From Oreohelix idahoensis (taxonomy: Eukaryota > Mollusca > Gastropoda > Stylommatophora > Oreohelicidae): a stretch of 64,000 nt of DNA. The DNA lies in NCBI GenBank assembly GCA_024509875.1, contig JAMPIV010019840.1:248001-312000 (forward strand). Direction: 5' to 3'. The position numbers and the translations under genes are program-made. Of this stretch, positions 11,873-22,900 are shown piece by piece. Each line of letters begins with the position of its first letter. Within the stretch, counting starts at the first letter, position 1. The notes beneath the pieces were generated by a model. That model worked only from the letters and a program-made list of their open reading frames with translations. It did not search any database and had not been told where the DNA came from.

Positions 11873-12968
11873 TGATCAGGAGTGGCCGACATGGTGTGTG
11901 GGGGTATACATAAGTTCATAGACGCGAATAGGTATAGGCTCTTGATCAACTATTCATAGTACACACACACCCTCATACCACATGTAGAAGTCAAGAAGGT
12001 TGAAACGACTGCTACAGTTTCAACAGTTTATTACACTACAACACGAACACGCTGACATCAAAGACATACTGTCAATAGGACAAGGTTTAGGCACATCACG
12101 TGGATAACACTGGTTCACTACCTCCAATATAACGATGACTCTTCCGAGCAGGCTGCGGACATCGCAGGGTTAATAACATCTCAGTGACTCCTCTGAGCAA
12201 GCTGCGAGTAGCGCAGTGCTAACAACAATTTCAGTGACTCCTCTGAGCAAGCTGCAAGTAGCGCAATGCTAATAAGCCGAATACGTTCCTAGCTTCCAAT
12301 TTTACATATATGTCCTCTTCACCTTCTTTAATAATGCTAGGAGTACGCTAAATACGTCCCTAACGTAAAAATAATAGGAATGTTCTCTTAAACTCCTCTG
12401 ACCGCATCAGGAGTAAGCCACATAAATGTCAGCCATAAATCTTTGACTCATAATATCATAATAATAAGTTCTTGGCCACAAAATAGCGTAAATGTACTTT
12501 TACCTTTACTGCCATCCAGGAATAAGTCACTTAAACATACGCCATATCCTTGGCTCTCAGAAATATATCAGAAATATATCAGGGGAAAATCTCAGACATT
12601 TCTATCACACCAAAAACTCTGTTCCCCGATCACACATTCAGAGAAAAAATGGCTGTACATCTTCTCAGCCAAAAAGCCCAGGCCGACTGTCACGAGATAG
12701 TCTTCCGGTCCCGCCAAACCATCACGCATGCGCGAATCCTCGCGTGGCGTGAGTTTGCTCACACGAGAACAATCTGGAGCGTTCTCGTAAACTGTTCTAG
12801 AAAAATCTACGAACAGAAAATCTTAAATGACCAAATGGCAAGTCAAGGGAGATAACAACTAAATCAGACCTGTACGAAAAAGTATTACAACCTGTAAAGT
12901 CCCTTAGACCATAGTATAAAAAAGTTTACATCCCCAGCTTAAAACAAACTGACTTTAACACTGACACA
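11873..12968 (-). repeat. Diverged Gmr1-like LTR relic
   Basis: The left end TGATCAGGAGTGGCC matches the LTR ends of A (TGATCACTGGCCC) and E (TGATGTATGC). Inside, blocks such as GCGAATAGGTATAGGCTC and AGTTTATTACACTAC parallel GCGAATGTGTTTAGGCTCG and ACATTTATTGACGGG of LTR A. The right end is placed at 12968 because the minus strand there reads CTGGGGGTAATTCT then TGTGTCAG, resembling a polypurine tract plus LTR start. No matching target duplication was seen. It may be the 3' LTR of an element whose body is gone. Confidence 0.55.
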
Positions 12969-15900
12969 AGAATTACCCCCAGGCAGTTGAAGGTGTAGTC
13001 CACGGCTGGCAAGGTGTTCTTGCTGAAGTAGCTGTGATGGGTCTAATGTTCAAAGTTACTGCTGTTCATTGTGTAACTTTATAGTTAACGCTGTTAAGCT
13101 TGCAAGAACTGTGTTCTGAGTTTGAGCAAGAGATAAATATATGTGATAATGTCTTTAAGTAATTCACGCAAAAAGGGCGTGTTTCATGGTTATATTGACT
13201 TTTGTTTTTAATCTTTAAGAATACAGCTTCAAGAAAACCAATTGTACTTCAAATATTCAACCTGTGCCCATTCATTTTGTTTTGTTTTCCCTGAGGTACT
13301 CAACTGGCCAGTTGTGTAATGGTTAAAAATATTGCTCTTTCATAATGTCCACGTTGAAATCTAGTGTCAAATAATCCCTTTTATTATTCCTGTTATTCGT
13401 CTCTATACTTTCTTTTTGGTGTCTTGTCTTTGATCCACTATCACTGAGTGTTACCTCTTGGTGATTTTGAAGTCATGTGACACTGTGTAGTTCTGATTAT
13501 ATGTTCAATTGTGTCTGTTATAAAGGGTGTTGTCTGTGGTTGAGTTTTTGGTAAGAGGTGTCTAGGCTTTTTTTGTAGTACTATTGTACTACTGTTGTAT
13601 TTCGAAATACTATTTTCAGGGGACATTATTCAGATTGATGTAAAGGCAGGTTATACATTTTTTCACATTTATTTATTCCTTACAACCAAGTACTTAACAC
13701 TTTCAGTACAGAATAAATACGTATAGAAAAAACATATATGAAAAATATGTTACTAAAATGTATATCTACCTTCTAATAAAATCATCAATAAAACCAAAAA
13801 ATGATGATAATAAAAAAAGTATGTGTTATTAAAGTGTATACATCTTTTTGCACTACCCCGTAAACATACGCTTTATTCTCTAGACACTTTATGTGATAAA
13901 CCGTAAATCAGAATTAGTAACCTCTATATTTTTAGCATTTGGGTTCACCCGATCACAATCTCTTTGGAGAGCTTTCCCATGACGACAGCCACTTGTGTGC
14001 ACTGATCAGAGAAGATTCACCAACGAACGAAAGAAGCCTTGAGCTTAAATAAACAGACTGATTCAGGTTTTTAATGAACGATAATTCTTGATTGAACTAC
14101 AACTGACTGCAATTTATACGTTGTGTTTACCAATTACACACAGTAAGTAGACATTGTAAGTACGGGAGTTTGATTATGAATATTACTATCAACGCCCTGA
14201 ATCTACGTTTTAATATTATTAATCTAGTTTGTCGATTTACTTCGGCTATGAACAGAATAAAGGTAGATAATACCGGTGTAACTTGTTTAATCTGGTCACA
14301 CAAATTTACAACAACAACAAACAGAGCTCGTAAGTTACTCTAATGATGTAATGACCGACACAACCTCGATTTTTTTACATAAACTATTTGATTATCGTTC
14401 ACCCAAATAACTTGATGTCGACATTACGTAAAGGTTTACTTTGTATGGTAATCTGTCCTGTTTAATTAAATAGCAATGCAATAATAGACATATGTACCTT
14501 TGAAGTATGTAGCTTCTTTATGTCTTGAAACGGTATTTGAATCAATATGTAATGCCAGCAACTTACATAAACGCAGACATTACAGAACATTCTCTGGCTG
14601 TGAACTCTGACCCAACAAGACATTACGCGGTTTAGAATGACAAGACTAAATACTACCACATCCATTTTCAAGGAGCAGACGAGACATGTAAACATGACTC
14701 AGATCTGCGAGTAGTGTCTGTTGTCGCCACAATGTTACCTCCAAAGGTCACGTGATATTGTTTTTTAAGTTCTTCGCCATATTTTTTCATTCGCCTCCTA
14801 CGACATGCGAGAGAGGACAAAATGTAAATATTCTGTGCTGCCCTTTAAGAAGTACAATACAAACTTTTACTATGCACATTAATTCAGTTTAAAATGTATT
14901 AATGGGCATAATAAAAGTTTGGGACTGTTTGGCAAGGAAGAACATTCCAGCAGCTGTAAAAGTTTGTTTATGCTAACCTAACACGACCCTAACAGAAAGG
15001 TCCCACCAATCTAAAAGACCAGACTATACGATAAATTGTACCGGATGGACAGACAGAAAAGGAGGACGGAATTGAAGGGGGGGGGGGGAAAAAAAAAAAA
15101 AAAAACGTGAAATGAAAAAACAAAAATACAAGAAATCACCGTACACAGATATTCAAACAATAACTTAACTGACGATCCAGCGATGCCCCTCCCCGTAGCT
15201 CCTCAGACACAGATGATTGTAGATGAAAACTACACAAACCAGTCTCTACCAACAGCCTCCCAACAGTAAACAATGTGCTTCACAGTGTAATCACAGCACT
15301 TCCACAGCAAGAACAACGACTGTAAACGCAATAATGTCCTATTGACAAGACTTCTTCACTAGTATATGTGCCAGATAATAACGATCAAATCCTTAGGCAC
15401 GGTGATGCGTATACTTGTCGTGAAACATTCTAAATCCACATATATAAATTAAAAGGTAAATGTAAAGCCTAACACATAAACTCAATAAAAGGGAAAGAAG
15501 AATGGTAAAGAACAGTGCTGTCACAATGACTGTACTCGAGATCCCCTTTTTCTGCTTCGTCTGCATATTCTCACGCTTTCACGTTCACTAGTAAAGCCTA
15601 CTGCATCAATACACGCGTTTCAACAAAACAATAAAACGTGTACTGTATTTCTTAGAAAACCTTGAGATAGGCACCCTGCGTAATGACCTAGATTAATACT
15701 AGCATTAATTTCATTTTATACACTACGTTAACATAAACGGAAGGACAGATGGAATTAGGATAGAGAGAGAGGGCTGAACGGGGGGAACGCATGCAACACT
15801 AACACGCGTCTCGCGATATACAATTAATGCCACCCTCCCCGCGTAAGGCATGAAGCACTAACTTTTTTTCAAATAGACAGTGATAAAAAAAAACACTACA

Positions 15901-17379
15901 ACTACGAGGGTTAGGTTTAAAAACCTGTTTAATGCTTATTAGGAAACATGACATTCTACTGTTTTATGTCTGAAAACCTGACATTAGTCTGACAGAACAG
16001 TCGAAAAGGCAGGACAGCTGGCGCTTCTAAAACAATAAAAAATAAAAATAAAAATACACGACTATCCTAGAATACATATTTTGAACGCAGCCACTTAGCT
16101 CCATTAAATTTATATATTTGGGTTCCTTAGGACTTGCTGACAAAGAATATGTTAAGTGTTACGCAAATAGTCTAGGAATTAACAAATTATAGCCAAAAGA
16201 AAATAGTGAGGATGTCGGACAGCACCAAATCATAATAGCACAGTGGCATGTTTTGAAACCACCATTTTACGGGAAATAGGCCACCATGTTACATCCTATT
16301 TGATTGGCGGGAAGTATATGTAAGGCGAAACATGATTAGTCGGACTGCAAATACTATTTTTGGTTGTTAGGGGAAACGTAGGAAGGATAAATTTTTTCAA
16401 AAGCCTTGTAAACATGGCCCTATTGGCTAGACCCGTTGATATAGTCAATGAGGAGCGTCTGTTCAGTGCCACATTTTGAAATAAACTTACTAAGAAACAG
16501 TGCGTTGAGAACCAGCTCATATTTTTTCTAAATAAAAGCCTGGGACAGAGGCAGATCGGAATTTGTGCCATTATTCATCGCCAGTCAACGTATTTGTTTA
16601 TTATTCCCATGAATTGTGGTAAGATTGACATATTTGATATCTTTTTGATGAAAATTGAATGTGAATTGATAATTTATGTCTGTAAATGTGTGTGGTTCAG
16701 AGCAAACATGAGGCAAAGCCTAGATATTGCTCCAACCTGAACAAAACTTGTCGGAGAGAAGTATACCTGCATGGGATCGCCAGATAGTACACTGACGCCT
16801 ATCTTATTGACTAGAAGGAAATAATGCTGGAATTGCAGAGGCGTAGTAACCATTAGGGAGAAGAATACTGGTGTAAATTGTTTCAGATGAAGCTAGCAGT
16901 TGGCCTACCGCTCTGAACTCAGTGTTTGTTATGTATTGTGTTCAGTGTAGAAATAGATTATAAATTAGTTCTGAAGTAGGAGGTACAACCTTCTTGTTTC
17001 AGGGACCGTGGTCATAACTTATTGAAGCAGCACCTGGTCTGAGTTGTGCTGAATCCAGAGGCTGATAGCATACCCCTTGGTCCAGATAGCGACCAGTGAG
17101 AGGTCTCAAGAACACAGTGAAGCAATCGAGTAGAGGAGACTGTTTCCTGCCGCCATCACAGCAGATAAGATTCTGTGGCCAGAGCAGCTCAATCCTATGT
17201 GCCCCCTCTAAAATTGACAGTATAAAAATTAAAGAGGGACAATAAATTGTTTCAATTGACAGGAACTGTGAACTTTTCCCAATACGATTTCCACCATAAG
17301 TAAACACTTGAACTCATGATGACAAACCACAACCTAGCTTGAAAAGCCAGTATTACTTCATAGTACTACTTCACAAATT
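12969..17379. other. Unassigned AT-rich DNA without genes
   Basis: Only short chance frames occur. There is a G12-13 run followed by an A-run near 15078-15106. I see no RT, integrase, transposase, RNA gene or exon-like conserved stretch. Part may be the 3' flank of a retrotransposon whose LTR lies at 11873-12968, but no domain supports this. Confidence 0.35.
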
Positions 17380-17863
17380 ACACACATAGAATAATAATAA
17401 TAAAATATGTCAATACAAAGATCATATATATAAACTGTGTACATACAACTTGTAATTACATTTGATTGTGATTCCTGGTTCACTGTGTAGTTGAATCAGG
17501 ATATCTATTATTGAAAGGAATTAATACATATATTTTTTAAACTTAAACACTTGACTCATTTAAGATAGTCTTATAGAGTGTTATATGTGTGTGAGTGTCA
17601 TAGTGTTGTAAAGTGTTGTGGAATAAATTAAATTGTTTATCTGTCTGTTGTTGTTGTGACTTACACTTCATCATTATCATAACCCTAGACATTTAACGTA
17701 GTCATCACAATATTCCAGAATAATTCTGACTAAGGTATAAATGTGGTAGCAAGTAAGGTCATCTGTAATACACCACACTTATTAGATACAGATACCTTCA
17801 CAGCTGATCTCAGTCAGTACACTAAGTCCCCTATAAATATTTATAACATCCCACTTTACCACA
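17380..17863 (+). repeat. LTR end related to the E0 LTR, plus orientation
   Basis: About 17690-17863 is homologous to the reverse complement of 998-1150 (TTTAACGTAGTC, GGTAGCAAG, CTTCACAGCTGATCTCA). It ends TTTACCACA, like ...CCACTACA in E0. No primer site follows, because the sequence runs straight into the element B LTR. The left limit is a guess. Confidence 0.4.
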
Positions 17864-17864
17864 A

Positions 17865-19225
17865 GGTGGATTTAGGATGACGTCAAATTACCACCCCTAT
17901 CGACACCAGGTATTAAAGTGCAAGATGTAGGTGTCTTATCTGGTTTATAATGTTGCTGTGTATGTTGCAGTAGAGTAGTTCACAGGGTACAACACAGGCA
18001 ACATGATGTGTAGAGTCATAGAAATGGTAACTTCGTTGTATAATTTTTACCATTTATTGCACGCCACAAAAACAGTCAGGATATATATATCATCAACATA
18101 GTTCAACGAGTTCAGCATTCAAAATCATATTAGCTGATAGTCATGTAGGATTCAATACTCAATATTCGTATTGCAAACAGATGGCTTCTGTATATTCGAT
18201 ATCATAGAGTTCTAGTTCGTGAAGCTGTATAAATAATATATATAAATTCTGCAACAGTGTCAGCTGCAGATCATCAATGTTCATAGACAATAATAAATAT
18301 TCCCTTCCTGATGCTAGCAGATCAGATGTATACAATAAGTCCGTTTACTGTCTGCACGTGAATAGCATACATGGATTACAGGTCAGCTCGACCTTTATAA
18401 CATTCCTAAGTCTAACCATCTGACTTGGACGTGATCTCTGATATAACGAATCCTGGAACACAGACAATAGTCTTGCTGGTCTAGAGCGACCCATATGTAT
18501 ATATATATATAACTAGTTCAGGTATAAAGATACCGGTGACTTAATCCTAGTCAAAGTACCTCTCCATTTTGAATCACACAGGCGAGCAAAAGGCGACAAA
18601 ATGACGAACCTCTAGATGATAGCATAAAGTTCGATACAAGAGGAATTACCTTATTTCGGAAAATCAACCACGAACATATGCCTCCAGGCAGGCTTGAATA
18701 ATACTGGGAAATAGTCTAGTTAGCTAACTAACTCACAAAGACAATGTATTTCCCTCAGAAAATCACAAGACGCAGGTTGCGTCTGCTCGCTACTCAGACC
18801 ATTTCTTAACTGCCCCGAGCTGGGCGGAACAACAAACGAACTCTCCAAGTCGAGACATGCGCAGAACAACAATATCTGAGTCGCCGTTCACATAAGACGA
18901 TTCTAAGAACATTCGAGATAAAAGTCTTACACAGTCGCGCCTTTTATGGTCATGAACAGAAAACGTTAAGACAGGTTTCAGACATCTACAACAGTTGACT
19001 GATACTACCAAATAAGGAGATATGGTCACGCTTCGTTCAAGACATTATAGACCGAACGTGTCTCGATACAAGAGGAGGTAAACTCATAAAAAATAGCAGT
19101 ATCAATATCTCGGGTTCTGTCCCTTTGACTGTAAAATATATATAATATACATTTCAGTCAAAAAATGATCATACATACGAAAAATGATTATACAAACGAA
19201 AAATAATAATGATCCGTGCGTAACA
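17865..19225 (-). repeat. 3' LTR of element B
   Basis: It starts TGTTACGCACGGATC at 19225 on the minus strand. It matches 26088-27486 over its length, with substitutions denser near the 17.9-18.1 kb end. It ends ...AAATCCACC without the final CTTATCA present in the other copy. A plus-strand solo LTR of the same family is split across 43499-43737 and 52082-53173. Confidence 0.85.
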
Positions 19226-19250
19226 TTACCGCACCCTCCCGGGAAAAAAA
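19226..19250 (-). promoter_or_regulatory. Polypurine tract of element B
   Basis: The minus strand reads CCCGGGAGGGTGCGGTAA directly before the LTR start TGTTACG. Position and composition match the tracts of A and C. Confidence 0.65.
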
Positions 19251-19983
19251 TGAAACATTTTTTTTTTAAATCCTGGAGCCGGCAAAATCTAGGCTCCTAA
19301 CGCACGTACGATGCGCGGATATATACCTAACAAACTAGCTCAACGCATGGAGCGACACTGAGATCATATCTCAGATCCTTAGAGAAAAAATTTATCTAAG
19401 TATACGCTTATATATTCCAGGAAGGTGCCACCAACACACGCCACAATGATGGCAACATCATAATGAAAGTCAAATTACTCTCATACCAATATATGAAATT
19501 AAATATATTATTATGATATCATACAATGTGTTGCAAATAGCGGTGTAATTTACTAATATACCGCACTATATTATTACATTATATAAAGCAACAGTAATTA
19601 ATAAGTAATACATGTGTTGATCTTCGTTGACATAAAACATTCAATAGAAGAAGATGTGGACATCATCCGCTCCCAATCTAGGACAGGACTTGATATCCTC
19701 AAAGTTCCACAATGGACATAATCTCGCAGACTTCAATGATGTGCTGCGAAAATATCAATAACACAAATCTTAAAGACAACTGGTAAATCTCTTAATACAA
19801 TCATGAAAATAATTTATTTAAATGTGGCCGAGTGATCTTTTGGCCCGTATATCACTAACTAAGCCTTCTTAGATAATTACATGGTACAATGTTATAAATA
19901 CCCCCCAAAAAAGTGAGAAAATATTTGCTAACATGTCGTTATAGTATTGGATTGTATATCAGGAAATATATATGACAGAAGAA
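19251..19983 (-). other. 3' untranslated region of element B
   Basis: AT-rich sequence lies between the stop of the polyprotein and the polypurine tract. A block near 19820-19850 (AATGTGGCCGAGTG, GGCCCGTATA) resembles 28755-28790, suggesting that another member of the family left its 3' UTR there. Confidence 0.5.
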
Positions 19984-22900
19984 TCATGTGGAATCGTGTG
20001 GGCATCTGGACAGAATGTCTGCCATCACATTATCCGAACCACGGATAGCTCGCACCGAGAAATGAAATGGTTGAAGAGCTATGGCATAACGAGTGGACCT
20101 CGAGCTCTTCAAGTTTTTGCTCTGAATAGCAGTAAGCGCTTTTTGGTCGGTTTCCACAATGAAGTGTGCGCCTAGAAGAAATCTTTGTAACTTCAGAATA
20201 GACCATACCATAGCCAATAACTCACGGTCTAAAACCGAGTAATTCTTTTCTGCAGCATTTAATTTCCTAGAGATATACATCACCGGATGCAGAGTATCAG
20301 AATACTCCTGCATTAGTGCTGCCCCAATCCCAGTTGACGAGGCGTCACTTCGAAGAACAAAAGTCTTCTCAATAGTAGGTAACCTAAGAATAGGTGGAGA
20401 TGAAAATAGGGCTTTAGCCTGGTCCAATGAGGATTGACATTCTTTAGACCAGCGGATCAGATTAGGCGACCCTTTCTTCAATAAAGTAGAAAGCGGTGCC
20501 ATAATGGAGGACAGATTCGGAATGAATCGTCCGTAGAATTGGATCAAACCCAATAGACTCCGTACTTGTTTCTTTGTCTTAGGGACCGAAATGTTAAGTA
20601 TTTTTGAAACATTGTGGTCCTCTGTCTTTAAAAGACCATGACCAACACGATGACCCAGGAAAGAAATCTCACTAAATCCTATAAAGGCTTTAGAGGGTTT
20701 TGCAGTCAAGTTATACTCGCGAAGAGTAGACAGTAATTCGTATAAACCCAAATAGTGATCTTCCCAGGAATCACTGAATAGACAGATATCGTCTAAGTAT
20801 GCTATGACATCTGTACGATATGCGAGAATTCGCCGCATCATGCGTACGAATGTAGCAGGGGCGTTCATAAGACCGAAAGGCATGAAATTCCATTGGAATA
20901 AACCCCTAGTTGTAGAAAAAGCTGTAAAAGGTTTGGCACGTTCGGTTAGAGGAACTTGCCAATAACCTTTAGACAAATCTAGTTTGGTAAAGAATCTAGA
21001 ATTAGAAAGTTTATTAAGTAGCTCTTCCAATGAAGGCATAGGTTCAGCATCGAACTTCGTAACTTGGTTCAATTTGCGATAATCTACGCAAATGCGAATG
21101 TTATTATCCTTCTTTCGAACAATAACCATAGACGAAGAGTATGCTGAAGTGGATGGTTCAATGATTTCCAAACGTATCATTTCATCCAATTCTTTTTCGA
21201 CTTGAGACTGGAAATGGATAGGTATTGGATAGGGTCTGACTCTGATAGGATTATGATCAGTTAGCACAATGTCATGTTCAATGACATGTGTGTGTCCTGG
21301 GATGTCTGTAAGAACATCCTGAAATGTTTGCAACATCGAAGAAACTTGTCGATGTTCCTCAGCGGAAAGATTTGGAGAAACGGTCACGTTTTTCCAAGAT
21401 TCCGTAGAATAAAGTGGGACCATAGGAAGAGGAAGATTGACATCAGAAAAAGTAGTTTCCTCATCCTGTATAACTGACAGAGATGAGTACTGACCATGAG
21501 GTGCTTGAGAATTGTCCGTTGCCTGGAAAATAGGCTGCAAATAGTCTGGTCTTTCATGAAATTCCGTGAGCATATTTATGTGGAAAGTTTTATGCTTTCC
21601 ATCAATATCGACGACATAGTCGACATCAGAAATTTTGGAGACTATTGCATATGGACCTTTCCATGCAATTAGAAGTCTGTTCTCCCTTGAAGGAAGTAGA
21701 ACGAGAGCTTTGTCACCTGGACAAAGTTGTCGCAGACATCTATTTTTATTTGCAAACTGCCTTGCCTTTTCTTTAGCAAATTCGGATGAAGAAGTTGCTA
21801 GTTTGCATGCCTCGATGATCTTTTGCCTAAGAGCAATGACGTACTCATAAGAAGATTGAGTCTCATCGCTAATATTATCGGCAGTAATTAGATCGTGAAG
21901 TAAAGACATAGGGCCGCGCGGTTGCGCGCCAAAGACAAGTTCGAAAGGGGAAAACCCTGTATGTTCATTAGGGACCTCTCTATACGCAAAGAGAGCCGCG
22001 GGTAAGACCCTGTCCCAATCCTGAGGATGATCCTCAGTTATCTTACCAAGTAAAGTTTTCAGAGTCCTATTTAAACGTTCGACTAACCCATTAGACATTG
22101 GGTGATAGATACTGCTGAGAGACCTTTTAATATGTAGCATAGACATTACCTGTGACATAGTGTCTGATATAAGTTGAGTGCCATGGTCTGACAATATTTC
22201 TCCGGGAAAACCCAAGCGAGAAAATATCAGCCAAAGAGCGTCTGCGATATCAGCAGTTGAGATGCTCTTGAGAGGTATTGCCTCTGGCCAACGTGTGCAC
22301 ATATCGACACATGTAAGAATAAATTGATGTCCTCTAGCTGACTTAATTCTAAAAGGACCGATAATATCTATTGCCATTTTTTGAAAAGGGCGAATTGGAA
22401 TGTCAGCAGCCTGGATAGGCGCAGCATGTCGTGGTCCTTTAGATTTGACCTCCTGACATACTTTGCAAGAGCGACAGTAAATTCGTATGTCCTTGCTCAC
22501 AAATGGCCAAAAGAAAGCCGCAAGAACTCTCGACTTTGTACGGGAAAAACCCATATGTCCAGCACATTGCGAGTCATGAGCATGTTGCAATATTTGCAAT
22601 CTCATGCTCTTAGGCACAAGAATTTGTGAATGAGTGGACGTAGTCGAGTCTTGTACCATACGTACAAGTACGCCGTTCTTCATAGAAATCCAAGATTTTC
22701 TATTAGTATTTTGATTAGGATCACCTTTTTTTGCTAGAATGAAGAATTTTTGTAAAGAAGGATCTTCTTCTTGCAATTTGATAAATGAGTCACGTGTAAT
22801 AGTCAAGTGACTATCTTGGTCATTTTCTTCATCATTATTAGTTAATGAAGTTTGAGGTGGATCCAGAGCATGTGCTCTTGTGACCACCGCATTGGTAGCT

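Noticed and set aside
12443..12855. Overlapping plus-strand frames of 85-101 codons
   Set aside because: They lie inside the LTR relic 11873-12968 and show no domain or composition typical of a protein.
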